Of a stretch of DNA of 16,297 nucleotides, positions 1 to 6,360 are shown in pieces. The position numbers and the translations under genes were made by a program. The stretch's first letter is position 1. Each line of letters begins with the position of its first letter. The stretch is from contig JAZQUC010000104.1 in the NCBI GenBank assembly GCA_045631075.1, forward strand, positions 1-16,297, given 5' to 3'. The notes beneath the pieces were generated by a model. That model saw only the letters and a list, made by a program, of their open reading frames with translations, was not told the origin of the DNA and made no database searches. This stretch comes from Fimenecus sp045631075 (GTDB lineage: Bacteria; Bacillota; Clostridia; Oscillospirales; Acutalibacteraceae).

Positions 1-7
1 AAAAAAA

Positions 8-358
8 TTGAAACAGACAGTAACAATTAAAAGCAACTGTGATTTCCGTAGAATTTACGGCAAAGGTAAATCATTTCAAGGTCCTGCACTGGTTTCTTAT
101 GTATTAAAAAACCGTGCGGGAATTTGTCGTATAGGAATAACTACATCAAAAAAGATTGGTAATGCTGTTGAAAGAAACAGGTCAAGGCGTGTTATCAGAG
201 CAGCTTATAGTATGATAGAAGATAAAATTCAAGGAAATTACGATTTTGTATTTGTAGCAAGGTCAAAAACAAAATATATCAAAAGCACAAAGTTAGCTGA
301 GATGATGCTTTCACAACTTGTAGAAGCAGGAGTAATAAATGAAAAAACTGATAATTAA
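8..358 (+). CDS. rnpA: Ribonuclease P protein component
   Basis: Small basic protein subunit of RNase P, which binds the catalytic RNA and helps it cleave the 5' leader from pre-tRNAs. The 116 residues fit the family length. The family signature is clear: the N-terminal FRRIYGKGKS stretch, then SKKIGNAVERNRSRRVIRAAY at about residues 47-67, containing the RNR helix that contacts P RNA. The likely start is TTG at base 8, since the next residues (KQTVTIK) match the usual N-terminus of clostridial RnpA. Only seven bases of upstream sequence are in the window, so no ribosome site can be seen and a slightly earlier start outside cannot be excluded. The gene overlaps yidD by 20 bases, the usual coupled arrangement next to rpmH/dnaA near oriC. 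Confidence 0.95.
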   Translation: MKQTVTIKSNCDFRRIYGKGKSFQGPALVSYVLKNRAGICRIGITTSKKIGNAVERNRSRRVIRAAYSMIEDKIQGNYDFVFVARSKTKYIKSTKLAEMMLSQLVEAGVINEKTDN

Positions 359-572
359 AGTAATCAGATTTTATCAAAGAAAAATATCTCCATTGTTTGG
401 CCCTCGCTGTCGTTATTATCCCACCTGTTCACATTATGCTGTCGAAGCAGTTGAAAGATTTGGAGCATTTAAAGGCTCCATTCTTACTGTTTTAAGACTT
501 TTACGGTGTAACCCATTATTTCCGGGAGGGTATGACCCTGTTCCGGAAAAGAAAAAAAGAAAAAAAGACTAA
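339..572 (+). CDS. yidD: Membrane protein insertion efficiency factor YidD
   Basis: Small (77 aa) YidD family protein, an inner-face membrane-associated factor thought to help YidC-dependent insertion. The conserved core is complete: RFYQRKISPLFGPRCRYYPT, the CSHYA motif, and NPLFPGGYDPVP near residues 58-69. The two family cysteines, in RCRYYPTC, are present. The C-terminus is a short basic tail (EKKKRKKD). The ATG lies inside the end of rnpA, preceded by an SD-like CAGGAG at 327-332, so translation is probably coupled to rnpA. yidC follows after 32 bases, matching the conserved rnpA-yidD-yidC operon. Confidence 0.95.
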   Translation: MKKLIIKVIRFYQRKISPLFGPRCRYYPTCSHYAVEAVERFGAFKGSILTVLRLLRCNPLFPGGYDPVPEKKKRKKD

Positions 573-604
573 AAAAGTGGTCCCTTAAAAATTCGGAGGA
601 CAAA

Positions 605-1558
605 ATGGATTTTATAAGAGAAATATTTTCAATTCCTTTTGGTTATCTTATTGGATTTTTCTATGAAATCAGTGATAACTACATTTTATCATTGTTGCTA
701 ATGACAATTTGCGTTAAGCTTATTTTACTTCCGTCCTCGATAAAGCAACAAAAGGGTATGGTTAAAACCCAAAGAATGCAACCAAAAATTAAAAGAATAA
801 GAGAAAAATATGCTGGCAATCAGCAAAAGATGAATGAAGCAATGAATGAGCTTTATGCAAAAGAAGGCTATTCATCAATGACTGGCGGTTGTTCAGGTAT
901 GCTTATTCAGTTCCCAATTATGATGGGTGTTTATTTTGTTAATTACAAAATTCTCGATTACGTTCTTAGAATTCCAGATGATGTTCTTAATGTAATCAAG
1001 GACGCAGTTCGTGCATTACCTAAAGATGTAATTGGAAAAGTTTCAAATCTTGAATATCAGATTGAATTGCTTGCAATTCAGCATTTCGATAAAATTGATA
1101 AAACAGGTATTCCTGTGGAAATTGTTAATAAAATTCAGGTATTTATTGATAATTTCAAACTTTTCGGAATTGACCTTTCAAGAACACCTAATACAAAAAT
1201 GGGTTGGGATTTATTATGGCTCATTCCTATTCTTACAGGTGTAACATCACTTATGATGGGTGTTTATACATGGCTTCGTCAAAAACAGACAAACCCTGAA
1301 ATGGCAAAAAATCCTTCAATGGGTTGTATGTCACTCATGACACCTGCTATGAGTATTTATTTCTCATTCCTTTTCCCTGCAAGCGTTGGTGTTTATATCA
1401 TCATTTCAAGTTTCCTTTCATTTATTCAGATGATTATTACAAATAAGGTATTCTCACCAAAAAAATTACTTGCAAAACAGATGGTTGATGAAACAATTAA
1501 CCGTAGAGCAAGAGAAAAAGTACTTAAAAATGTATCAGAAAAGAAAAACGAAGAATAA
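605..1558 (+). CDS. yidC: YidC/Oxa1 family membrane protein insertase
   Basis: Insertase that places membrane proteins into the cytoplasmic membrane, alone or with SecYEG (SpoIIIJ/OxaA in Bacillus). The 317 residues show five hydrophobic segments at about 25-43, 97-118, 200-222, 240-260 and 262-282. The first cytoplasmic loop carries the amphipathic, basic KQQKGMVKTQRMQPKIKRIR region. The positive residue of the hydrophilic groove, Arg in Bacillus SpoIIIJ, appears as Lys38 in MTICVKLILLP. The external segment between the second and third helices (about 120-197) is longer than in Bacillus. There is no lipobox or cleavable signal. The SD GGAGGA at 596-601 is close to ATG 605. The gene sits between yidD and jag as in most Firmicutes. 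Confidence 0.96.
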   Translation: MDFIREIFSIPFGYLIGFFYEISDNYILSLLLMTICVKLILLPSSIKQQKGMVKTQRMQPKIKRIREKYAGNQQKMNEAMNELYAKEGYSSMTGGCSGMLIQFPIMMGVYFVNYKILDYVLRIPDDVLNVIKDAVRALPKDVIGKVSNLEYQIELLAIQHFDKIDKTGIPVEIVNKIQVFIDNFKLFGIDLSRTPNTKMGWDLLWLIPILTGVTSLMMGVYTWLRQKQTNPEMAKNPSMGCMSLMTPAMSIYFSFLFPASVGVYIIISSFLSFIQMIITNKVFSPKKLLAKQMVDETINRRAREKVLKNVSEKKNEE

Positions 1559-1573
1559 CTGAGGTAAAAATAT

Positions 1574-2533
1574 ATGATTAAAGAGGCAATCGGAACCGGT
1601 AATACGGTTGACGAGGCAAAAGCCGCTGCTATGCTCGAATTGGGCTTAAGCGACTTTGATGAATTTACTGTTGAAGTTGTACAGACTCCAACAAAGAAAA
1701 TTCTTGGTCTTTTCGGTGGTAATCCTGCAAAGGTAAAGGTTTCAGTTAATGTTCCTGACCCAAAGCCAGAAAAGAAAGAAAAGAAATTCAACAAACCTGA
1801 AAAAAAACAGGATAAAAAGCCTGAAAAGAAGGTTGAAAACAAAAAGCAGGAAGTAAAAGAACCTGTTAAAGAAGAAAAAAAGGCAGAAGAACCTGAATTA
1901 AAGGAAACAAACCTTTATGGTAAAACTGCAGAATACATCATATCAATTGTTAAATCTCTTGGTATGGAAAATTGCACAATAACTGAAAAATCAAATGATG
2001 AAGAAATTTCTTTTGAGCTTGATTGTGGTGATGATTACGGTATTATTATCGGTAAACGTGGCGAAACACTTGATGCTATTCAGTATCTTGCAAGAATGGT
2101 TGCTAACAAAGGTAACTCAAGCTATAAGAGAGTTTCAATTAATGTTGGCAATTACAGAGCAAAAAGAGAAGAAACTCTTCGTATCCTTGCAAGAAAGACA
2201 GCTATGAAGGCAGTTCGTCAGAGCAGAAACATTTCACTTGAACCAATGAACCCTTATGAAAGAAGAATTATTCATACAGCAGTTCAGGAAGTTGAAGGTG
2301 CAACATCACATTCAATTGGTTCAAATCTTGACAGACGAGTAGTAATCTCTCCTGTTGAGGGTGCAAAAAATAATGGTGGTAACCGTGGAAGAAATAACAG
2401 AAATGGTGGCAGAAGAGAAAAAAAGGAAGCATATAAACCTGAAATTTCTCCTGACAGAACACCAAAAAGCGATATTGATGGTTCAGTTCTTTACGGAAAA
2501 GTAGAAATCCGTTCATCAAAAACAGAAGAATAA
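1574..2533 (+). CDS. jag: RNA-binding protein Jag/KhpB
   Basis: Jag (KhpB/EloR) is a cytoplasmic RNA-binding protein tied to cell elongation and envelope control in Firmicutes, often as a partner of KhpA. Three domains are visible in the 319 residues: a Jag_N domain (about 1-52, with KKILGLFG), a Lys/Glu/Pro-rich linker (60-112), a KH domain (about 113-186, with GKRG at 160-163), and an R3H domain (about 190-252, with Arg230-R-I-I-His234). The C-terminal tail beyond 263 is rich in Asn, Gly and Arg and looks disordered; such a tail is longer than in many homologues. GAGGT at 1560-1564 serves the ATG at 1574, 15 bases after the yidC stop. A terminator-like hairpin follows directly. Confidence 0.95.
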   Translation: MIKEAIGTGNTVDEAKAAAMLELGLSDFDEFTVEVVQTPTKKILGLFGGNPAKVKVSVNVPDPKPEKKEKKFNKPEKKQDKKPEKKVENKKQEVKEPVKEEKKAEEPELKETNLYGKTAEYIISIVKSLGMENCTITEKSNDEEISFELDCGDDYGIIIGKRGETLDAIQYLARMVANKGNSSYKRVSINVGNYRAKREETLRILARKTAMKAVRQSRNISLEPMNPYERRIIHTAVQEVEGATSHSIGSNLDRRVVISPVEGAKNNGGNRGRNNRNGGRREKKEAYKPEISPDRTPKSDIDGSVLYGKVEIRSSKTEE

Positions 2534-2540
2534 AAATAAA

Positions 2541-2576
2541 CGGCGGTGGTAGGAATACTTACCGCTGTTTTTATTT
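2541..2576 (+). terminator. Intrinsic terminator after jag
   Basis: CGGCGGT (2541-2547) pairs with ACCGCTG (2561-2567), seven pairs with one G-U, around a 13-base loop. It is followed by TTTTTATTT. An A-rich run before the stem (2532-2540) partly pairs with the T run, so it may work in both directions. It marks the end of the rnpA-jag transcript and lies in the spot where mnmE often occurs. The loop is long, so read-through into mnmG is possible. Confidence 0.65.
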
Positions 2577-2591
2577 CAAGGAATAGGTAAT

Positions 2592-4463
2592 ATGGAATAT
2601 TTTGCAAAGGAATATGATATAGCAGTAATTGGTGCGGGTCATGCAGGTATTGAAGCAGCATTAGCTTCAGCAAGACTTGGTGCATCAACAGTTATTTTCA
2701 CTATAAATATGGATTGGGTTGGAAATCTTCCTTGTAATCCGTCAATTGGTGGTACATCAAAAGGGCATCTTGTTCGTGAAATTGATGCGCTTGGTGGTGA
2801 AATGGGAAAGGCTGCTGATAAAAATTCAATACAGACAAGAATGTTGAATCGAGGAAAAGGTCCTGCGGTTCACTCTTTGCGTGCCCAGATTGATAGACGC
2901 GATTATTCCAAATATATGAAGCATACGCTTGAACTTCAAGAAAACCTTGATATGAAACAAGCTGAAATAGTTGATTTATATAAAGATGGTGATTTATTTT
3001 GCCTTAAAACACAGCTTGAAGCAATTTATAAAGCAAAAGCAGTTATTATTGCAACGGGTACATTTTTAGGTGGTAAAATTTATATCGGTGATGTTTCTTA
3101 TGAAAGTGGTCCTGACGGTATGTTTGCTGCTACACTTCTTTCGGAAGCACTTTATAAAATGAATATTCCTTTAAGAAGATTTAAAACAGGTACACCTTCA
3201 AGAGTTAATCGACGCAGTGTTGATTTTTCTGGATTAGAAGTTCAGGAAGGTGATGAACAGATTGTTCCATTTTCTTATGAAACTGAAATATTACCTGAAA
3301 ATAAGGAAGTTTGTCACATTACATATACCAATGAAGAAACAAAAAGGATTATTCTTGAAAATATTCATCGCTCCCCTCTTTATTCAGGAAAAATTGAAGG
3401 TGTAGGGCCAAGATATTGTCCAAGTATTGAAGATAAAATTGTTCGTTTTGAAGAAAAAGAAAGACATCAGCTTTTTATTGAGCCTTGTGGACTTGATACA
3501 GAAGAACTTTATCTTCAAGGAATGTCATCTTCACTTCCTGAAGATGTTCAGTTAAAATTCTTAAAGAGTATCAAGGGTCTTGAAAATGTCGAGGTTATGA
3601 GAACAGCATATGCAATCGAATACGATTGTGTTGACCCATTGGCACTTAAAGCATCTCTTGAATTTAATGATATTCCTAATCTGTTTGGTGCAGGTCAGTT
3701 TAATGGCTCATCAGGATATGAAGAGGCTGCTGCGCAGGGACTTATAGCAGGTGTTAATGCAGTTCGTAAAATTCAAGGAAAAGAACCATTTATTCTTGAC
3801 AGAGCAAGTTCATATATAGGTACTCTTATTGATGACCTTGTTACAAAGGGATGCTCTGACCCATACAGAATGATGACTTCACGAAGTGAATACAGACTTT
3901 TACTTCGTCAGGATAATGCAGATATAAGACTTACTGATTATGGATATGAAATCGGTCTTATTTCAGAAGAAAGATACAATAAATTCAAAAATAAACTTGA
4001 GCTTATAAAACAAGAAAGAGAAAGAGTGGAATCTGTTACTATTCCCCCTTCTGAAGAAATAAATAAGGTACTTGTTTCACGTGAAACAGCACCTATGAAA
4101 ACGGGTATAAGACTCTCAGAACTTATTAAACGACCACAGCTTGATTATGAATGCTTGACACCATTTGATAAAACTCGACCAGAATTACCAGCAGATGTTT
4201 TTGAACAAGTTGAAATTGACCTTAAATATGAAGGCTATATTAAGCGTCAACAGGCAAAGGTTGACGAGATGAGAAGACTTGAAGTCAAAAAAATTCCTGC
4301 TGATTTAGATTATGATGATGTTTATTCACTTCGACTTGAAGCAAGGGAAAAACTTAAAAAGGTTAAGCCTGAAAGTGTTGGACAAGCTTCTCGTATAAGT
4401 GGCGTTTCACCATCTGACATATCAGTTTTGCTTATTCATTTAAGTAAATACGAAAAGAAATAA
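2592..4463 (+). CDS. mnmG: tRNA uridine-5-carboxymethylaminomethyl modification enzyme MnmG
   Basis: FAD-dependent subunit (GidA) of the MnmE-MnmG complex that adds the carboxymethylaminomethyl group to U34 of certain tRNAs, using methylene-tetrahydrofolate and NADH. At 623 residues it is full length. The N-terminal dinucleotide fold shows GAGHAG at 14-19. The GidA signatures follow: CNPSIGGTSKGHLVREIDAL (Cys48 onward) and the GKGPAVHSLRAQIDR stretch. GTFLGGKIYIG and YCPSIEDKI, the latter with the second conserved Cys, are also present. The C-terminal helical region ends ASRISGVSPSDISVLLIHL, the segment that binds MnmE. AAGGA at 2578-2582 is the likely SD. The partner mnmE is not in the window, so it must be elsewhere. 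A perfect parS lies in the coding sequence near residue 495. Confidence 0.97.
   Translation: MEYFAKEYDIAVIGAGHAGIEAALASARLGASTVIFTINMDWVGNLPCNPSIGGTSKGHLVREIDALGGEMGKAADKNSIQTRMLNRGKGPAVHSLRAQIDRRDYSKYMKHTLELQENLDMKQAEIVDLYKDGDLFCLKTQLEAIYKAKAVIIATGTFLGGKIYIGDVSYESGPDGMFAATLLSEALYKMNIPLRRFKTGTPSRVNRRSVDFSGLEVQEGDEQIVPFSYETEILPENKEVCHITYTNEETKRIILENIHRSPLYSGKIEGVGPRYCPSIEDKIVRFEEKERHQLFIEPCGLDTEELYLQGMSSSLPEDVQLKFLKSIKGLENVEVMRTAYAIEYDCVDPLALKASLEFNDIPNLFGAGQFNGSSGYEEAAAQGLIAGVNAVRKIQGKEPFILDRASSYIGTLIDDLVTKGCSDPYRMMTSRSEYRLLLRQDNADIRLTDYGYEIGLISEERYNKFKNKLELIKQERERVESVTIPPSEEINKVLVSRETAPMKTGIRLSELIKRPQLDYECLTPFDKTRPELPADVFEQVEIDLKYEGYIKRQQAKVDEMRRLEVKKIPADLDYDDVYSLRLEAREKLKKVKPESVGQASRISGVSPSDISVLLIHLSKYEKK
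4073..4088. promoter_or_regulatory. parS centromere site inside mnmG
   Basis: Perfect 16-bp palindrome TGTTTCACGTGAAACA, matching the ParB/Spo0J site consensus TGTTNCACGTGAAACA known from Firmicutes. It is embedded in mnmG, where it encodes the Val-Ser-Arg-Glu-Thr stretch. ParB would load here, slide along DNA as a CTP clamp, and recruit SMC and ParA for origin segregation. parB itself is about 4 kb downstream, and the site is shared with the copy at 7170-7185. Confidence 0.93.
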
Positions 4464-4465
4464 TT

Positions 4466-4494
4466 TGTAGGGGCTGACGACCACGGCAGCCCGT
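4466..4494 (+). repeat. Dispersed palindromic repeat (TGTAGGGG family), copy 1
   Basis: A 29-base element starting TGTAGGGGCTG and ending CAGCCCGT, with GGGCTG and CAGCCC able to form a hairpin. The reverse complement of 12621-12649 matches it at 28 of 29 bases, so it is a true dispersed repeat rather than a local hairpin. It fills almost all of the mnmG-rsmG gap, starting three bases after the mnmG stop and ending just before the rsmG SD. No strong T run follows, so it is not a good terminator. Confidence 0.85.
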
Positions 4495-4505
4495 TGAGGT
4501 TTATT

Positions 4506-5219
4506 ATGTTAAATAAAGAATTACTTTATAGGACAATAGAAAAATTCGGAATCAGCCTTGATGATAGTGCGTTTTCTCGTCTTGATACTTTTGCAGAAAT
4601 GCTTATTGAAACAAATAAAAGTTTTAATCTTACTGCAATCAAAGAGCCTGATGATGTAACTGTAAAGCATTTTGCAGATTGTCTTTCAATATTTAAATAT
4701 GTTGATATTCCTGAAGGTGCAAGGATTATTGATGTTGGTACAGGTGCAGGTTTTCCAGGTTTAGTACTTAAACTTGCAAGACCGGATATCAATATGACTT
4801 TTCTTGACAGTACAAAGAAAAGATTAGGTTTCATTGAAAATGTTTTGAATGAATGTGGTGTTCAGGGCGAAATTGTTCATATGAGAGCAGAAGAAGCAGC
4901 ACAGCTTTCAAAATACAGAGAAAAATTTGACTTTGCAACTGCTCGTGCCGTTGCTGCACTTCCTGTGCTTTCAGAATATTGCTTACCTTTTGTGAAAGTT
5001 GGTGGCAGTTTTGTTTCAATGAAATCTGCTGACAGTAACGAAGAACTTAATGAAGCAAAAAAGGCAATTGCCATTCTCGGTGGTAAAATAGAAGAAGATA
5101 TTTTGTTTGATTTAGTCGATGATATGCCTCGACGAATTGTTAAACTTAAAAAGAATTCGCAAACTCCGACAAAATATCCACGACCATCTGCACAAATATC
5201 CAAAAAACCATTAAAATAA
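4506..5219 (+). CDS. rsmG: 16S rRNA (guanine527-N7)-methyltransferase RsmG
   Basis: RsmG (GidB) methylates N7 of G527 in 16S rRNA using S-adenosylmethionine; loss gives low-level streptomycin resistance in other bacteria. From the ATG at 4506 it has 237 residues, close to the family norm. The N-terminal NLTAI motif is present (SFNLTAIKEPDDVTVKHFAD), followed by the SAM-binding IIDVGTGAGFPGLVLKLARP and the TFLDSTKKRLGFIENV stretch. ATARAVAALPVLSEYCLPFVK also fits the family. I chose ATG 4506 over the TTG at 4494 because GAGGT at 4496-4500 is correctly spaced before it and MLNKELLYRTIEKFGI is the usual type of N-terminus. It normally follows mnmG, as here. Confidence 0.95.
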   Translation: MLNKELLYRTIEKFGISLDDSAFSRLDTFAEMLIETNKSFNLTAIKEPDDVTVKHFADCLSIFKYVDIPEGARIIDVGTGAGFPGLVLKLARPDINMTFLDSTKKRLGFIENVLNECGVQGEIVHMRAEEAAQLSKYREKFDFATARAVAALPVLSEYCLPFVKVGGSFVSMKSADSNEELNEAKKAIAILGGKIEEDILFDLVDDMPRRIVKLKKNSQTPTKYPRPSAQISKKPLK

Positions 5220-5222
5220 TAG

Positions 5223-5265
5223 GAAAACCCTTGATAATGCGTCGATTATCGACGAACGGATTTTC
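5223..5265. other. Overlapping dyads between rsmG and noc
   Basis: CGTCGAT and ATCGACG (5240-5254) form a perfect 7-bp palindrome around one base. GATAAT (5233-5238) and ATTATC (5245-5250) form a second, overlapping inverted repeat that cannot exist together with the first. Outer bases GAAAA (5223-5227) and TTTTC (5261-5265) could close a longer imperfect stem followed by TTTAC. It may be a weak terminator for rsmG or a protein-binding operator; the sequence alone does not decide. Confidence 0.45.
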
Positions 5266-5294
5266 TTTACAACTAACCTCTGCGGTGCTATGAT
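5266..5294 (+). promoter_or_regulatory. Sigma-A type promoter of noc
   Basis: TTTACA (5266-5271), exactly 17 bases, then TATGAT (5289-5294). Each hexamer differs from consensus by one base. The start point would be near 5301, giving a leader of about 29 bases that carries the noc SD. The spacer holds the left arm of the dyad described separately, so transcripts from this promoter would lack that arm. Confidence 0.7.
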
Positions 5295-5322
5295 TTAGAC
5301 AAGGACAAGCACTGCGGAGGTT
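5275..5322 (+). promoter_or_regulatory. 15-bp dyad masking the noc ribosome binding site
   Basis: AACCTCTGCGGTGCT (5275-5289) pairs over all 15 positions, two of them G-U, with AGCACTGCGGAGGTT (5308-5322), around an 18-base loop. The right arm contains the noc SD GGAGG (5316-5320), nine bases before ATG 5330, and is followed by TTTTATTTTAT. In an RNA reading through from rsmG the hairpin would hide the SD or end transcription. In RNA starting at about 5301 the left arm is missing and the SD would be free. The pairing is seen directly; the regulatory role is inferred. Confidence 0.7.
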
Positions 5323-5329
5323 TTATTTT

Positions 5330-6160
5330 ATGAGATTGCGAAGTTCAGAAAACAAAAAGACAGAAAATAAAGTCCTCTTAATCCCACAAGGTGATATTCT
5401 CCCAAATCCAAATCAACCAAGAAAAAGATTCGATTATGATGAACTTGAGGGACTTGCTCAAAGTATCAGGGCAAACGGAATTTTACAACCGTTGCTGGTA
5501 AGGCAGCTTGATGACGGTAGATATGAACTTGTTGCAGGAGAACGCCGACTCAGAGCAGCAAGGCTTACAGGTCTTACAAAAGTACCATGTATAATTAATG
5601 AAATTTCAGAATCAGAATCCGCAGTGTTTGCGGTCCTTGAAAACCTTCAAAGGTCTAATCTTGATTATTTTGAAGAAGCAGAAGCGATTGCATTACTTAT
5701 GAGTGATTATAGATTAAGTCAGGAAGAACTTTGCAAAAAACTTGGCAAAGCCCAATCCACAATATCAAACAAACTGCGACTTTTAAAATTAAGTGAAGAA
5801 ATGCGATACAGAATTTCCCGTGCGGGACTTTCTGAACGCCATGCAAGAGCATTGTTATCCATTACTGATGAAGTCCAGAGAGCAAGAGCGTTAGCAATAA
5901 TAATCGACCGACATCTTACTGTAAGTGAAAGTGAGTCACTTGTTGAACAGATGCTTAGAAAACGCGAAGCACCAAAACGACAGATGCTTAAAGGCTTTAA
6001 AGACATAAGAATTTTTATAAACACACTTAACAACGCAGTTGATACAATTCGTCGTGCAGGAATAGATGCAGACTCAATCAAGACGGAGACAGATGAATAT
6101 GTTGAATATATTGTCCGTATTCCAAAGCTTGATGACAGACCGTTAGCAAGTAACGAATAA
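5330..6160 (+). CDS. noc: Nucleoid occlusion protein Noc (ParB/Spo0J paralogue)
   Basis: ParB-family DNA-binding protein of 276 residues. Noc binds its own chromosomal sites, spreads as a CTP clamp, and blocks Z-ring assembly over the nucleoid. ParB motifs are clear: NPNQPRKRFD (26-35), GERRLRAAR (70-78) and ENLQRSNLDYFEEAEA (104-119), the CTP-binding region, then a helix-turn-helix at about 129-154. Position (between rsmG and soj) and two specificity positions favour Noc over ParB: Gln142 in AQSTISNK and Arg170 in ERHARAL, where the second paralogue here has Arg and Gly. The N-terminus (MRLRSSENKKTENKV) lacks an obvious amphipathic membrane helix like that of Bacillus Noc, so membrane attachment is uncertain. 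It has its own promoter, a masked SD, and a terminator behind it. Confidence 0.85.
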   Translation: MRLRSSENKKTENKVLLIPQGDILPNPNQPRKRFDYDELEGLAQSIRANGILQPLLVRQLDDGRYELVAGERRLRAARLTGLTKVPCIINEISESESAVFAVLENLQRSNLDYFEEAEAIALLMSDYRLSQEELCKKLGKAQSTISNKLRLLKLSEEMRYRISRAGLSERHARALLSITDEVQRARALAIIIDRHLTVSESESLVEQMLRKREAPKRQMLKGFKDIRIFINTLNNAVDTIRRAGIDADSIKTETDEYVEYIVRIPKLDDRPLASNE

Positions 6161-6176
6161 ACTATTTTGATAAAAT

Positions 6177-6206
6177 CACTTATATCCCCCGATATAATGT
6201 GTTTTT
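6177..6206 (+). terminator. Intrinsic terminator after noc
   Basis: TTATATC (6180-6186) pairs perfectly with GATATAA (6191-6197) across a CCCC loop. CAC (6177-6179) pairs with GTG (6199-6201) past a one-base bulge, and TTTTT (6202-6206) follows directly. The stem is AT-rich and so only moderate in strength. It ends the noc unit 16 bases after the stop codon. Confidence 0.65.
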
Positions 6207-6212
6207 ATAAAT

Positions 6213-6294
6213 GTGGCGAAAGCCACTCCATATCCTTCTCTTTCACACCCCACATCCACAGCGAAAGGCTTCTCGTAAGAGGAGTCTTTTGCTG
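6213..6294. repeat. Two GNRA-type hairpins after noc, remnant of an interspersed element
   Basis: First hairpin: GTGGC-GAAA-GCCAC (6213-6226), resembling GTGGC-GAA-GCCAC at 12353-12365 in the repeat region. Second hairpin: 16 consecutive pairs including three G-U, 6259-6274 with 6279-6294, capped by GTAA; the arms begin CAGCGAAAGG and end CTTTTGCTG. The T run is inside the stem rather than after it, so the second hairpin is closer to a mobile palindromic repeat than to a standard terminator, though it could still slow polymerase. The 32 bases between them are pyrimidine-rich and show nothing else. Confidence 0.6.
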
Positions 6295-6300
6295 TTATTG

Positions 6301-6329
6301 TTGAAAAATATTTTAATTTATGATAATAT
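6301..6329 (+). promoter_or_regulatory. Sigma-A type promoter of the dockerin-CAP gene
   Basis: TTGAAA (6301-6306), 17 bases, TAATAT (6324-6329). Predicted start near 6336, about 25 bases before the chosen TTG start codon. Both flanking hairpin elements end just upstream, so this gene appears to be its own transcription unit, closed by the terminator at 7131-7167. Confidence 0.6.
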
Positions 6330-6360
6330 GACTTGAAATCTATATGATGTGGTGATTAAT

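Noticed and set aside
508..532. Noc binding site look-alike (ATTTCCGGGAG) in yidD
   Set aside because: It lacks the central C and the right half-site of the ATTTCCCGGGAAAT palindrome, and encodes the conserved FPGG motif of YidD.
1426..1842. Antisense reading frames opposite yidC, jag, rsmG, noc and others
   Set aside because: They lie opposite well-identified genes, have low-complexity translations rich in Phe, Ser and Leu, and lack ribosome sites.
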